In this document: in pieces, positions 8,746 through 17,972 of the stretch | Layout: each line of letters opens with the position of its first letter | How positions within the stretch are numbered: the first letter of the stretch is position 1 | Origin: Shinella sp. H4-D48 | Lineage (GTDB): Bacteria > Pseudomonadota > Alphaproteobacteria > Rhizobiales > Rhizobiaceae | DNA length: 64,000 bases | Direction of reading: 5' to 3' | Assembly (NCBI RefSeq): GCF_022637395.1 | Contig: NZ_CP093337.1 | Coordinates: forward strand, 310,001-374,000 | The notes under the pieces: generated by a model | What the model was told of the DNA's origin: nothing | Seen by the model: only the letters and a program-made list of their open reading frames with translations | Databases searched by the model: none | Program-made: the position numbers and the translations under genes

Positions 8746-9039
8746 TCAGGACAGGAGAGCCGGGGCGAGAACCGTGCGGATCACCTGCTCCAGGAAGAAC
8801 AGGATGACGAGCACGACGAGCGGCGACAGATCCACGCCGCCGAAATTGGGCAGCACGCGGCGGATGGGCCGGTAGATCGGTTCGGTCAGCTGGTAGAGCG
8901 AGCGGCCGATGGTGGCGATGACCTGATTGTTCGTGTTGATCACGTTGAAGGCATAGAGCCAGGAGAAGATCGCGGACGCGATCACCAGGAACCAGGCGAT
9001 ATTGATGATGAACAATAGGGTATTGATGACCGCTATCAT
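8746..9039 (-). CDS. yggT: YggT-family membrane protein
   Basis: A 97-residue membrane protein with two hydrophobic spans, one near the N-terminus (TLLFIINIAWFLVIASAIFSW) and one at the C-terminus (SPLVVLVILFFLEQVI). Between them is the family block LTEPIYRPIRRVLPNFGG. YggT proteins are linked to osmotic stress and, in chloroplasts and some bacteria, to thylakoid or division-related roles. The start at 9039 follows TTGGAGACATCA; an upstream in-frame ATG at 9069 has no ribosome-binding site. It is co-directional with yggU. Confidence 0.93.
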   Translation of the reverse strand: MIAVINTLLFIINIAWFLVIASAIFSWLYAFNVINTNNQVIATIGRSLYQLTEPIYRPIRRVLPNFGGVDLSPLVVLVILFFLEQVIRTVLAPALLS

Positions 9040-9137
9040 TGATGTCTCCAAATGGTTTCGTGCTGACATGTAGCCATTGCGGGCGCAGCCAGCAAGGCCA
9101 GCGCCGGACGCGGCAGCAACATGTTTAACGCGGCCCC

Positions 9138-9854
9138 TCAGTCCTCGTGAAAGACCCGCTTGAGAAAGGCGGTCATCCAGAGCCGCAGGGCTGCGTCATG
9201 CAGCAGGCGGCCATGGAGATGAAGGCTGCCCACCTGCGCGCCGGGCAACTCGAAACGATGCGCGCCGTGAACCACCCAGCGATGCATCATGGCCAGCGTC
9301 AGTTCGCCGTGGAACTGGATGCCCCAGGCATTGTCGGCGTAGCGGAAGGCCTGGTTCTCATAATGATGGCCGGTGGCGAGCAGGGTGGCGCCCGAGGGCA
9401 GGTCGAACCCTTCGCGGTGGAACTGGTAGACCATGTCAGGCCAGGGCATCAGCGCGGCGCCGGCTTCCGTGGCGGTGAGCGGATACCATCCGATTTCCGT
9501 CCAACCCTCATCATGGCCGAAAACCTTGCCGCCGAGCTGGCGCACGAGCATTTGCGCGCCGAGGCAGATACCGAGGAAGGGGCGGTTCTCACGAAGCGGA
9601 ACAGCCAGCCAGTCGACCTCTTCGCGGATGTAGGGCTCGTCGTCATTGGCGCTCATCGGGCCGCCAAAGACAACCGCGCCGGCGTGTCGGGCAAGCGTTT
9701 GCGGCAGCGGATCTCCCAGCACAGGGCGGCGTATATCGAGCGCATGGCCCATGCTCTCCAGGATCTGCCCGACGCGGCCGGGGCTCGATCTCTCCTGGTG
9801 CAGCACCACGAGAACCGGGCGCTTGCGCGGCGGGAAATTGGACAGGTCGGGCAT
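9138..9854 (-). CDS. Class I glutamine amidotransferase (GMP synthase-like)
   Basis: A 238-residue stand-alone class I glutamine amidotransferase domain. The nucleophile elbow GICLGAQ puts the catalytic cysteine at Cys97, and the His/Glu pair is His182 and Glu184 in WGIQFHGE, so the triad is complete. The oxyanion loop GGPMSAND lies at residues 64-71. Such enzymes release ammonia from glutamine or, in the PuuD-like branch, hydrolyse gamma-glutamyl compounds. No partner synthetase is next to it, so the acceptor is unknown. Its start lies 3 nt after the stop of the TerB-like gene, so the two are likely co-transcribed. Confidence 0.87.
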   Translation of the reverse strand: MPDLSNFPPRKRPVLVVLHQERSSPGRVGQILESMGHALDIRRPVLGDPLPQTLARHAGAVVFGGPMSANDDEPYIREEVDWLAVPLRENRPFLGICLGAQMLVRQLGGKVFGHDEGWTEIGWYPLTATEAGAALMPWPDMVYQFHREGFDLPSGATLLATGHHYENQAFRYADNAWGIQFHGELTLAMMHRWVVHGAHRFELPGAQVGSLHLHGRLLHDAALRLWMTAFLKRVFHED

Positions 9855-9857
9855 GGT

Positions 9858-10346
9858 TCAGGTTTCGCCAGTCTCCTCGTGCACGGCATGCGCGCCGGTG
9901 CGCTGGGCCACTTCCTGCCGCTTCATGATGCGCTCGCGGCCGGACACGCCGAGCAGATCGGCGATGCGCCAGATAGCGTGGTCCTCCATCTCATTGCGCT
10001 CGCCGTCGGCATAGACGATCTCCCACAGCAGCCCGATCAGGCCGATACGCTGGTCTTCGGAGAGCTGGCGTTTCAGTTCCGAGGTGAAGTGGAAGAAATC
10101 GATGGCTTCGCTTTCGGCGTTCGTGCCGGCTGCGAAGAGGGCGTCCAGCTCCTTCTCATCCATGCCGTAATAGTCTTTGAAGCGCGCGCGCAGGGTCTGC
10201 TTTTCGACCTCGAGCACCTTGCCGTCCGCTTCCATGACCTGAATGCAGAGCGCCATGACGGCGACCCTCGGATCGTCGGCGGCAAAGGCAGGTTTGTTCT
10301 CGCCGCCGGAAAGGCTCGCAAGGAATTGCTGCAGGCGTTCGAACAT
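9858..10346 (-). CDS. TerB-like (tellurite resistance protein B family) protein
   Basis: A 162-residue, all-helical, cytoplasmic protein. Two acidic segments, MEADGKVLEVEK and VYADGERNEMEDH, are the repeated putative metal-binding loops of the TerB/DjlA-N domain; the first falls near residue 38 and the second near residue 111. The role of TerB domains is not established; they occur with tellurite-resistance, stress and phage-defence systems but also as solitary housekeeping genes, as here. It lies 100 nt downstream of hemY on the same strand, and the amidotransferase follows at once. Confidence 0.8.
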   Translation of the reverse strand: MFERLQQFLASLSGGENKPAFAADDPRVAVMALCIQVMEADGKVLEVEKQTLRARFKDYYGMDEKELDALFAAGTNAESEAIDFFHFTSELKRQLSEDQRIGLIGLLWEIVYADGERNEMEDHAIWRIADLLGVSGRERIMKRQEVAQRTGAHAVHEETGET

Positions 10347-10373
10347 ATGGTATCAGCCCCGTTGTCGCAGGGC

Positions 10374-10395
10374 CCTGTCCGCTTTCAGCGGCAGG
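10374..10395 (-). terminator. Hairpin downstream of hemY (possible terminator)
   Basis: CCTG-T-CCGCT and AGCGG-CAGG form a 9-bp stem with one bulged base and a 3-nt loop in the gap between hemY and the TerB-like gene. No T-run follows on the minus strand, so termination would be weak or Rho-assisted. Confidence 0.3.
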
Positions 10396-10446
10396 CGCCC
10401 ATTCTGTTGTTATGTCCTGCTGTCCGCACGGGCAGACTTTCGCCTT

Positions 10447-12063
10447 CTAGAACAGCCTGAAGCCGCTCGTGCCGTCACGCTTGAGCGCGCCTTCCTTGAC
10501 GCCCGGATCGTCCGGCAGGCCATAGAACGGGCGTTCCTCTGGTTCGACCGGTGCCGGCTTTGCCTTTTCAGGGACGGCTTCGGACTTGGTGCTTTTCAAC
10601 GCGACGGGCTCGACTGCTGTTTCGGCCACTGCGGCCGGTTTCTCCGGCTCGACCTTGGCGACGGTGACGACATTCTCGACGACCGCGACGGGTTTGGTCT
10701 CGATCGCGAGCGGAGGAAGGGTGCGGATCGCTTCCTCGACGGAGTTGGCGGCACCGTCTTCGACGGGCGCCTGCAGCTCGCTGACGGGGGTCTTCCATTC
10801 GAAGGCATCGAGGCGGCCCGTGACGGGGGAGACGGCGCGCCATTCCGGCGATGTGATGCCGTCGGCGGTCCAGGCCGGATCACGCGGTGCTTTGAGCGCC
10901 TGGTTCATCCAGTGACGGATACGGCCCTGATCGCCGGTTTCGGCATCCTCGATATCGGCCAGAAGCAGGAAGGCGCTTTCGCGTGGCGAAAGGCGGGCCG
11001 AAGCTTCGGCCTTTGCGCGGGCCAGCGCGAAATTGCGCGTCTCCAGCGCTGCCTCGGCCACGACATAGAGCGCCTCGGCATTGTTCGGCCGCAGCGCCTC
11101 CAGCTTTTCGGCCCGCTTCAGGCGGTCGGTGGCAGAATCGCCGCTGCGGGCGCGGACGTAGAGCTTGGCGACATCCGCATGCGCCGTCGCCTTCCAGAGC
11201 TTTTCGAGGATGCTGGCCGCCTTGCGCAGGTTGTCTTCGCGCAGATAGGCCTTCGCCTCGATGAGCCCGGCGGGAACGAAGGTCTCGTCCAGCTTCAACG
11301 CCTGATGGGCATCCTCGCGCGCGCCCTTCGGGTCGGCGTCGAGCTTGTCGGCCGCGCGTGCGGTGAGCAGCACGGCCTTGCGGCGGGTGAAGGTCTTCTT
11401 GTCCTCCGCCGAGCCGGAGCGGCCATCGCCAAGCAATTTCAGTGCCTCGTCCCAATCGCCCGCTTCCGAGCGATATTCCAGCGCCGCCTCCGTCGCCCAG
11501 GGCAGCTGCGGCGCCTTCTCGGCGGCACGTTCGGCATATTGCCGCGCCGCCTCGTTGGCGCCAAGCCGGCGCGCTTCGAGATAGAGACCGCGCAGGCCGA
11601 GTTCACGCGTTTCCGGGTCATCGGCCATGAGTTCGAACTTCTTGCGCGCGTCGTCGTAGCGGCCCTCGATCATCGCGGCCTGCGCTTCGAGCAGGTGGAT
11701 GAGCGGTTCCTGGTCGGCACTGAGCAGGCCCCTGGTGCGCGACAGCATCTTGCGGGCACCGGCGGCATCGCCGGTGCCGGCCGCGATCAGGCCGGTCGAC
11801 AGCGCCTGGTAGCCGCGGTCGCGCTTGCGGGCACGGAAGTAGCGCTGGATGGAGTGCGGCGAGGTCCAGACGACCCGCACCAGCCACCAGCAGAACATCA
11901 CGGCCGCGATCAAAGAGACGACAAGCGTCGCCGCCACCATCAGGCTCATATCGGCGCGCTGGCCCTGCCAGATGATGGACAGTTCGCCCGGACGATCGGC
12001 GAGCCAGGCGAAACCGGCGGCAAGCGCGAGGACGAAGAGAGCGAAAACGAGTATGCGGATCAT
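10447..12063 (-). CDS. hemY: HemY-like membrane TPR protein of the heme locus
   Basis: A 538-residue proteobacterial HemY, the membrane TPR protein rather than the Bacillus oxidase of the same name. Two transmembrane spans occupy about residues 2-22 and 40-62, and a long helical TPR-like region follows to about residue 400. The C-terminal 130 residues are Pro/Lys/Glu-rich and low-complexity, ending in a conserved-looking FYGLPDDPGVKEG block. It sits downstream of hemX in hemC-hemD-hemX-hemY, 13 nt after hemX. A role in late protoporphyrin synthesis has been proposed but not shown; it is probably a scaffold. Confidence 0.9.
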   Translation of the reverse strand: MIRILVFALFVLALAAGFAWLADRPGELSIIWQGQRADMSLMVAATLVVSLIAAVMFCWWLVRVVWTSPHSIQRYFRARKRDRGYQALSTGLIAAGTGDAAGARKMLSRTRGLLSADQEPLIHLLEAQAAMIEGRYDDARKKFELMADDPETRELGLRGLYLEARRLGANEAARQYAERAAEKAPQLPWATEAALEYRSEAGDWDEALKLLGDGRSGSAEDKKTFTRRKAVLLTARAADKLDADPKGAREDAHQALKLDETFVPAGLIEAKAYLREDNLRKAASILEKLWKATAHADVAKLYVRARSGDSATDRLKRAEKLEALRPNNAEALYVVAEAALETRNFALARAKAEASARLSPRESAFLLLADIEDAETGDQGRIRHWMNQALKAPRDPAWTADGITSPEWRAVSPVTGRLDAFEWKTPVSELQAPVEDGAANSVEEAIRTLPPLAIETKPVAVVENVVTVAKVEPEKPAAVAETAVEPVALKSTKSEAVPEKAKPAPVEPEERPFYGLPDDPGVKEGALKRDGTSGFRLF

Positions 12064-12076
12064 GAAGCTTCTCCCG

Positions 12077-13294
12077 TCAGCCCTGTTTCGCCGTGGCGTT
12101 GAGCGCGCCGGAGACGACGCTGCCGATCAGCTCCTCGACCGTGACACGCTCGTCCAGCTTGCGCTTGTAATCCGCGCCCGCAGCCTGGCCTTTTTCCGGC
12201 AGTGTCTGCCATTCAATCTGCGCGCCCTTGAAATCGCCGTTCTGCAGCTTGTTTTCGATGCGGGCCACGACGGCCTCTGGGCTGTCACCCTCGATGCTGC
12301 CGACCGGGCGAACGCGGATGGCCGAGGCGGCGCTCGCCATCAGGCGGCTCATGATACCCTGCTCGCCGTCCGGCTGGTGCACGGCGTCGAGAATGGTGTC
12401 AGCCGTCTTCTGGAAGTCCGTCGCGAGGTCGGCGCGCGACGCAACGCCCACGGCCGCATGCGCGCGCAGGCCCGCGATGGACGGATCGTCCGGTGCGACG
12501 CTGGCGAAGGCCTCCAGCTCGGCGAGATAGGGGCCGCCGCGATCGATGGCGGTCTTGAGCGCACTCGCCGCCACGGCCTTGGCCATTTCGATATCGCTGC
12601 GCGGCGCATCGAGCTTCTGTTCGGCGGCGGCGATGCGTTCGGTTAGCTGGCTTTCGGTGGTGCCCACCGCCTCGCTGGTGCGGGTAATCTGGTCACGCAG
12701 GCTGGCAAGCTCGCTGTTCAGTCGCGTCACATCGCCTTCGAGCTTCGTTACGCTTTCCGGGGTCTCGCCGGATGCGCCGCCACCGTCAGCGGTGGATTTT
12801 TCCAGGGCCGCAATGCGTGTTTCGAGCGGCTGGAGATCGACCGGGGCGGCCGACGGGGTTTCCGCCAACCGGGCCTTCAGCGCCTCGACCTCGTTCGCCA
12901 GGCTCGAAAGGGCGGCATCGTCGCCGGCGCGTTCGGGGCCGGGGGCGGGGAGGTAGCCGCCATATTGCAGGCTGCCGGCGCCGAGGAGGGCGATGAGGCC
13001 GCCGAGAATGCCGGCGGCCAGCGTGCCGGCATTGCCGCGCTGCGGAGGCGGCGGCGTCTCGACGCGCACGGGCTCCTCATAGGTCGGGCGGGCGGGCTCG
13101 ACCGGCTCGTCCTTCGGTTCTTCCTGTTCTGCGGTCGCGTCAGAGGCCGTTTCCGTTGCCGGCGCCGTGTCTTCCGCCACGGGTTCTTCAGCAGCCTGCC
13201 GGGTCTCGTCGCCGTTTGCGGGTACGGCTTCGAGATCGATCGTCACGGGTTCGTCGCCGCTCTTCTTGCGACGGGACGGGTTTTCCGGTTCCAT
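12077..13294 (-). CDS. HemX-like / mitofilin-domain membrane protein (COG4223)
   Basis: A 405-residue protein with an acidic, Pro/Glu-rich cytoplasmic N-terminus (residues 1-88), one transmembrane segment (about 90-113), a predicted coiled coil (about 125-235) and a C-terminal helical domain. This is the architecture of alphaproteobacterial COG4223, which is related to mitochondrial mitofilin/Mic60. Alphaproteobacterial Mic60 has been linked to shaping intracytoplasmic membranes and to outer-membrane contact. The start at 13294 has AGGAGG 7 nt upstream, better than the upstream ATGs at 13321 and 13315. It lies between hemD and hemY, where gammaproteobacteria carry hemX. Confidence 0.87.
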   Translation of the reverse strand: MEPENPSRRKKSGDEPVTIDLEAVPANGDETRQAAEEPVAEDTAPATETASDATAEQEEPKDEPVEPARPTYEEPVRVETPPPPQRGNAGTLAAGILGGLIALLGAGSLQYGGYLPAPGPERAGDDAALSSLANEVEALKARLAETPSAAPVDLQPLETRIAALEKSTADGGGASGETPESVTKLEGDVTRLNSELASLRDQITRTSEAVGTTESQLTERIAAAEQKLDAPRSDIEMAKAVAASALKTAIDRGGPYLAELEAFASVAPDDPSIAGLRAHAAVGVASRADLATDFQKTADTILDAVHQPDGEQGIMSRLMASAASAIRVRPVGSIEGDSPEAVVARIENKLQNGDFKGAQIEWQTLPEKGQAAGADYKRKLDERVTVEELIGSVVSGALNATAKQG

Positions 13295-13393
13295 GGCCGA
13301 CCTCCTTGCATTCATGTGCACTGCACTAAAGGTAGACAGGGATGGCGGGGAGGGAAAGACCCTGCCGGCAAATTCATCCGCTGCGTTCTGCCG

Positions 13394-14119
13394 TCAGAGC
13401 AGTGCGAGCAGGCTCGCCTCATCGGGCGCGGCTGCGGTTTCCGCCTGCGCGGCAAAGCGTTCGGGCACCATGGACGCGACATTCGGGCTCATGCAGAGGA
13501 CGCGTAGTGCCGCAAACCGAGCCGGCTTTTCCTCGAGCGGGGCGAGGCGGAAGAAGGCGCGCGCACTTTCCGGCGAGTAGAGAAGTACGGCATCGGGGAC
13601 CGGCTCCAGCAGCGCGGTCGTGATCACGGCCGGCGGGTGGATGAGCGCCGCCATGCGGTAACTTTCTACCGCTCGGATCGGGATGCCCGCTTCGTGCAGC
13701 CTGTTTTCGAAGCCGGGCGCGCGCGGGTTGCCGGCGAGATAGAGGATGGGGTGCTCCGGCACACCGGCCGCGCGATAATGCGCGATGATGCTGTCGGCCA
13801 AGGCGGCGCCGTCACCGCCGGCTGCGTGAACCTCATGGAAGCCGACGGCCTTCATCGCATCGGCGGAGGCCTGTCCGACGGCGAAGACGCACGTCGACAG
13901 ATGCGGGGTAAGGTCATGGTCGATCGTCGAAAACAGGCGTGCGATTTCGGCGCTGGTCACGGCGATGGCGGTATGCGGGGTCGCGAGTGCCGCCCTGACA
14001 GCCGCGACGTCGTGTTCGGCTTTCGACAACGGCAACAGTACGGCCTCGTGACCACGCGCGACGAGGGTTCGGGCGGTGCGGTCCGCGGCCGGCTCGGGGC
14101 GAAGCACGAGCACGCGCAT
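13394..14119 (-). CDS. hemD: Uroporphyrinogen-III synthase
   Basis: A 241-residue enzyme that cyclises hydroxymethylbilane to uroporphyrinogen III. The family is poorly conserved. Recognisable elements are the N-terminal strand MRVLVLRPEPAADRTA, AITSAEIARLF-type loops (here AVTSAEIARL), and the C-terminal DAVLLYSPESARAF block. It starts 2 nt after the hemC stop, so the two are co-transcribed and probably translationally coupled. The gap of 99 nt to hemX contains that gene's ribosome-binding site. The context makes the assignment secure despite low family conservation. Confidence 0.92.
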   Translation of the reverse strand: MRVLVLRPEPAADRTARTLVARGHEAVLLPLSKAEHDVAAVRAALATPHTAIAVTSAEIARLFSTIDHDLTPHLSTCVFAVGQASADAMKAVGFHEVHAAGGDGAALADSIIAHYRAAGVPEHPILYLAGNPRAPGFENRLHEAGIPIRAVESYRMAALIHPPAVITTALLEPVPDAVLLYSPESARAFFRLAPLEEKPARFAALRVLCMSPNVASMVPERFAAQAETAAAPDEASLLALL

Positions 14120-14121
14120 GG

Positions 14122-15051
14122 TCAGACCCAGCTGTCGAAGAAATCGGCTCCCGCCTTCGCGCGGATCGCCTCGCCGGCATCGGCGCCGAGCGTGCCGGCG
14201 TCGCTGGCCGGGCCGCTCGTCTCGATTTCGTGGAAACGGCTGCCATCCGGCGTCAGGATCATGCCGCGGAACCGGATGTGATCGCCCTCGACGGTCGCGT
14301 AACCGGCGATGGGCGTACGACAGGAGCCGTCGAGCGTGGCGAGAAAGCCGCGCTCACAGGCGACGGCGGCGTGGGTCGCACGGTCGTCTATGGCGGAAAG
14401 CAGACCGCTGATGCGATCGTCGCCGATGCGGCTTTCGATACAGATCGCGCCCTGCGCCGGCGCCGGCGGGAAGGCAACCGGATCGAGCAGTTCGGTCGGC
14501 ACGTCCGTCTTGCCAAGACGCTTCAGGCCGGCAAAGGCGAGCAGCGTGGCATCGGCCTCGCCGGCGGCGAGCTTGCCGAGGCGGGTATCGACCTGGCCAC
14601 GGAAGACTATGACGTTGAGATCGGGGCGCAGGCGCCGGATCAGCGCCTGCCGGCGCAGCGAGGCCGAACCGACGGTTGCGCCCTGAGGCAGGTCGAGCAG
14701 GCGCTTTGCAGTGCGGCCGATGAAGGCGTCGCGGATGTCCTCACGCGGCAGGAAGGCGGAGAGATGCAGACCTTCCGGCAGCTTCGTCGGCATGTCCTTG
14801 GAAGAGTGCACGGCGAAATCGAGCTCGCCGGAAGACAGCTGCGCCTCGATCTCCTCGGTGAACAGGCCCTTGCCGCCAATCAGCGCCAGGGAGCGGTCGG
14901 TGATGCGGTCGCCCTTCGTGGAGAGCACGACGATCTCGAACATGTCCTCGGCCAAGCCATGGGCCGCCATCAGGCGCGAACGGGTTTCGTGGGCCTGGGC
15001 GAGCGCCAGCGGGCTGCCGCGCGTACCGATCCGGAAAGGTTTTGTTTGCAT
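14122..15051 (-). CDS. hemC: Hydroxymethylbilane synthase (porphobilinogen deaminase)
   Basis: A 309-residue enzyme that polymerises four porphobilinogens into hydroxymethylbilane. The N-terminus [15 protein letters not shown], the DLAVHS-type block (here [12 protein letters not shown]) and [11 protein letters not shown] are diagnostic. Cys244 in the last motif carries the dipyrromethane cofactor. The ATG at 15051 gives the common rhizobial N-terminus MQTKPFRIG; the ATG at 15057, two codons earlier, is equally possible. It is the first gene of hemC-hemD-hemX-hemY and is divergent from tsaD, whose start is 73 nt away. Confidence 0.96.
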   Translation of the reverse strand: MQTKPFRIGTRGSPLALAQAHETRSRLMAAHGLAEDMFEIVVLSTKGDRITDRSLALIGGKGLFTEEIEAQLSSGELDFAVHSSKDMPTKLPEGLHLSAFLPREDIRDAFIGRTAKRLLDLPQGATVGSASLRRQALIRRLRPDLNVIVFRGQVDTRLGKLAAGEADATLLAFAGLKRLGKTDVPTELLDPVAFPPAPAQGAICIESRIGDDRISGLLSAIDDRATHAAVACERGFLATLDGSCRTPIAGYATVEGDHIRFRGMILTPDGSRFHEIETSGPASDAGTLGADAGEAIRAKAGADFFDSWV

Positions 15052-15124
15052 CCGCATTGATCCATTGTTACCGGGATGTCTCGTAAACGGCTTTACCGCC
15101 CATCGCAATCAATCCAAGTGCTTC

Positions 15125-16219
15125 ATGTCGTCCCAACTGACCATTCTCGGCATTGAAACGAGCTGCGACGAGACCGCCGCGGCCGTCGTCACGCGTGCGG
15201 CGGACGGGCATGGCGAGATCCTGGGCGAGGTGGTGCTGAGCCAGCTTGAAGAGCACAGCGCCTATGGCGGTGTGGTGCCCGAGATTGCAGCGCGCGCCCA
15301 TGTCGAGGCGCTGGACAGCCTGATTTCCGAGGCGCTCCTGCGGTCCGGGCGCACGCTTGCCGATGTCGATGCCATTGCCGCGACCAGCGGCCCGGGGCTG
15401 ATCGGCGGCCTGATCGTCGGGCTGATGACCGGCAAGGCCATTGCGCGGGCGACCGGCAAGCCGCTCTATGCCGTCAACCATCTCGAAGGCCATGCGCTGA
15501 CGGCCCGACTGACGGATGGCGTCGCATTTCCCTATCTTATGCTGCTGGTGTCTGGCGGCCATACCCAGCTTGTGCTGGTGCGCGGCGTCGATGATTACGA
15601 GCGCTGGGGCACAACCATCGACGACGCGCTCGGCGAGGCCTTCGACAAGACGGCCAAGCTGCTCGGCCTGCCCTATCCCGGCGGCCCGGCGGTGGAGCGG
15701 ATGGCGAAGAGCGGCAATGCCGAACGTTTCACCTTCCCACGCCCGCTCGTCGGCGAAGCGCGGCTCGATTTCTCCTTCTCCGGGTTGAAGACGGCGGTGC
15801 GGCAGGCCGCGCAGTCGATCGAGCCTGTTACCGAGCAGGATATCGCTGATATCTGCGCCTCCTTCCAGCGCGCCGTGTCGCGCACGTTGAAGGATCGCAT
15901 CGGCCGCGGGCTGGAACGATTCCGTACGCTCTACCCTGATGTCGCGAAACCGGCGCTCGTCGTTGCGGGCGGTGTTGCAGCCAATGCGGAGCTGCGTGCG
16001 ACGCTTCAGGCGCTGTGTGACAAGAACCGCTTCCGGTTCATCGCGCCGCCGATGGCGCTCTGCACGGACAATGCCGCAATGATCGCCTGGGCGGGACTGG
16101 AGCGCATGGCCGTGGGGCTTTCGGCGGACGATCTTTCTGTGGCGCCCCGCTCGCGCTGGCCGCTCGACAAGGCGGCGGCGACGGTTCTGGGGTCCGGCAA
16201 GCGGGGAGCCAAGGCATGA
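15125..16219 (+). CDS. tsaD: tRNA N6-threonylcarbamoyladenosine transferase TsaD
   Basis: A 364-residue Kae1/TsaD protein. With TsaB, TsaE and TsaC it adds the threonylcarbamoyl group to A37 of ANN-decoding tRNAs. The metal-binding histidines are in NHLEGH (His119 and His123). The nucleotide-binding fold is marked by [13 protein letters not shown] at the N-terminus and [12 protein letters not shown], followed by [18 protein letters not shown]. Length is normal. The ATG at 15125 gives [16 protein letters not shown]; the long upstream extension of the frame overlaps hemC and is spurious. The gene overlaps gpsA by 4 nt. The hemC-tsaD-gpsA order is common in alphaproteobacteria. Confidence 0.97.
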   Translation: MSSQLTILGIETSCDETAAAVVTRAADGHGEILGEVVLSQLEEHSAYGGVVPEIAARAHVEALDSLISEALLRSGRTLADVDAIAATSGPGLIGGLIVGLMTGKAIARATGKPLYAVNHLEGHALTARLTDGVAFPYLMLLVSGGHTQLVLVRGVDDYERWGTTIDDALGEAFDKTAKLLGLPYPGGPAVERMAKSGNAERFTFPRPLVGEARLDFSFSGLKTAVRQAAQSIEPVTEQDIADICASFQRAVSRTLKDRIGRGLERFRTLYPDVAKPALVVAGGVAANAELRATLQALCDKNRFRFIAPPMALCTDNAAMIAWAGLERMAVGLSADDLSVAPRSRWPLDKAAATVLGSGKRGAKA

Positions 16220-17202
16220 GTGTCTCGCGCAGGATTGCCGTGGTTGGCGCGGGCGCCTTCGGGACCGCGCTTGCAAGCGTTGCTGCGGCAAGCGGAGGAG
16301 ACGTTGTTCTCATCGGCCGCGCTGCCGATATTGTCGAGACGATGCGGCTTTCCCGCCGTCACGAAAAGGCGCTGCCGGGCATCGACCTGCCGCATGCGCT
16401 GACATACAGCGCCGATATCGAGGCGGTGCGTGGGGCCGGCATCGTGCTCTTCGCCATGCCCTCGCAGGCGCAGCGCGAAGCCGCGCGCTTGCTTGCGCCG
16501 CTGCTCGCGCCGGGTACGGCGGTCGTTATCTGTGCCAAGGGCATGGAAAAGGGCACGGGACGCCTCCTGACGGACGTGCTGGAAGAGGAACTGCCGGGTC
16601 GCGAGATCGCGGTGCTGTCCGGCCCCGGCTTTGCGGCTGATATCGCCAAGGGCCTGCCGACGGCGATGGTGATCGCTGCGCGGACGATCGAGATCGGTGC
16701 GACGCTGGCGCAGGCCTTGTCCGGGCCGACCTTCAGGCTCTATCCGTCGACGGACCGGATCGGTGTGCAGCTCGGCGGCGCACTCAAGAACGTGCTGGCG
16801 ATTGCCTGTGGCATCATCGAGGGCGCGCAGCTTGGCGATTCAGCCCGTGCGGCGCTCATTTCACGTGGGCTTGCGGAACTGTCGCGCTTTGTCGAAGGCC
16901 ATGGCGGCGAGGGCGTGACGGTCATGGGCCTGTCCGGTCTGGGCGATCTCGTGCTGACCGGCACCAGCCACCAGTCGCGTAACCTGCGCTTCGGCATCGC
17001 GCTCGGGCGCGAGGGCACGGCCGCCGGCTGGTCGGGCGACCTCGTCGAAGGGGCGTTCGCCGCTTCCGTCGCATCCGGCGTCGCTGCCAAAAAGGGTATC
17101 GACATGCCGATCACCGATGCGGTGGCGCGCATCATCGAGGGTACGCTCGATGTGAAGACGGCCATCGGGCAGCTCATGACGCGCCCCATCACCCAGGAAT
17201 GA
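16216..17202 (+). CDS. gpsA: NAD(P)-dependent glycerol-3-phosphate dehydrogenase
   Basis: A 328-residue enzyme that reduces dihydroxyacetone phosphate to sn-glycerol 3-phosphate for phospholipid synthesis. The Rossmann motif [14 protein letters not shown] lies at about residues 10-23. Catalytic and structural blocks include [36 protein letters not shown] (with the catalytic lysine) and [15 protein letters not shown]. It overlaps tsaD by 4 nt (ATGA), so translation is coupled. The YciI gene follows after 32 nt. Confidence 0.97.
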   Translation: MSVSRRIAVVGAGAFGTALASVAAASGGDVVLIGRAADIVETMRLSRRHEKALPGIDLPHALTYSADIEAVRGAGIVLFAMPSQAQREAARLLAPLLAPGTAVVICAKGMEKGTGRLLTDVLEEELPGREIAVLSGPGFAADIAKGLPTAMVIAARTIEIGATLAQALSGPTFRLYPSTDRIGVQLGGALKNVLAIACGIIEGAQLGDSARAALISRGLAELSRFVEGHGGEGVTVMGLSGLGDLVLTGTSHQSRNLRFGIALGREGTAAGWSGDLVEGAFAASVASGVAAKKGIDMPITDAVARIIEGTLDVKTAIGQLMTRPITQE

Positions 17203-17234
17203 CAGAACGGCCAGGAGCCAGAGAAGGATCGTCC

Positions 17235-17528
17235 ATGCATTTTGCATTCGTTTGCCAGGACAAGCCCGGCGCACTGCAGGTGCGCCTCGACACGCGTCCC
17301 GAACACGTCGCCTACCTGAACACGCTCAACGCGGAGGGCACGCTCGCCTTTGCCGGCCCTTTTCTTGGCGACGACGGCAAGCCCGCCGGCAGCCTCGTCG
17401 TGGTCAAGGCAGAGACGATCGAGGCCGCACGGGAAATCGCCGCCAACGATCCCTATGCCAAGGCCGGCCTGTTCGCATCCGTCGAGGTGAAGGCCTGGAA
17501 CTGGGTCTTCAACAACCCGGAGGCCTGA
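17235..17528 (+). CDS. YciI-like protein
   Basis: A 97-residue single-domain protein of the YciI superfamily (ferredoxin-like fold). The pattern of residues from HFAFVCQDKPGALQVRLDTRPEHVAYL through GPFLGDDGKPAGSLVVV to NDPYAKAGLF matches the family, including the His in RPEHVAYL that corresponds to the proposed active-site region. Function is not established; related domains act in ring cleavage or as dimeric small-molecule binders. The ATG at 17235 follows GAGAAGGA; the upstream in-frame ATG at 17199 overlaps gpsA. It lies 5 nt before the EVE-domain gene, suggesting co-expression. Confidence 0.9.
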   Translation: MHFAFVCQDKPGALQVRLDTRPEHVAYLNTLNAEGTLAFAGPFLGDDGKPAGSLVVVKAETIEAAREIAANDPYAKAGLFASVEVKAWNWVFNNPEA

Positions 17529-17533
17529 GAACC

Positions 17534-17965
17534 ATGGCGTACTGGCTCTACAAATCCGAACCCTTCAAGTTCTCCTGGGACAAGCTGAAGTCGAAAGGCG
17601 AGGAAGGCGAGGAGTGGGACGGCGTGCGCAACTACCTGGCACGCAACAACATGCGGGCCATGAAGATCGGCGACAAGGGCTTCTTCTACCACTCCAACGA
17701 GGGCCTGGAAGTCGTCGGCATCACCGAAGTCTGCGCCCTGTCGCATCCCGATTCCACGGCGGGCGACGATCCGCGCTGGGACTGCGTCGACATCCGGGCG
17801 GTTTGCGACATGCCGAAGCCTGTCTCGCTGAAGGATGTGAAGGCCAACCCGAAGCTTGCCAAGATGGCGCTCGTTACCTCCATGCGCCTTTCGGTGCAGC
17901 CGGTCACGGAGGAGGAGTGGATCGAGGTCTGCCGCATGGGCGGTCTCGACAACCCGCCGCGCTGA
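17534..17965 (+). CDS. EVE-domain protein (PUA-like, THYN1 family)
   Basis: A 143-residue protein that is entirely one EVE domain. The N-terminal MAYWLYKSEPFKFSWD and the central WDGVRNYLARNNMRAMKIGDKGFFYHSN are typical, with the aromatic residues that form the modified-base pocket. EVE domains belong to the PUA/YTH-like fold and are thought to bind modified cytosine or adenine in DNA or RNA. In standalone form in proteobacteria their target is unknown. It forms a tight cluster with YciI upstream and the methyltransferase downstream (7-nt gap). Confidence 0.92.
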   Translation: MAYWLYKSEPFKFSWDKLKSKGEEGEEWDGVRNYLARNNMRAMKIGDKGFFYHSNEGLEVVGITEVCALSHPDSTAGDDPRWDCVDIRAVCDMPKPVSLKDVKANPKLAKMALVTSMRLSVQPVTEEEWIEVCRMGGLDNPPR

Positions 17966-17972
17966 CCCGCCC

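Noticed and set aside
10243-12102. 619-codon open frame antisense to hemY
   Set aside because: Antisense shadow; hemY has transmembrane spans, TPR content and the expected operon position.
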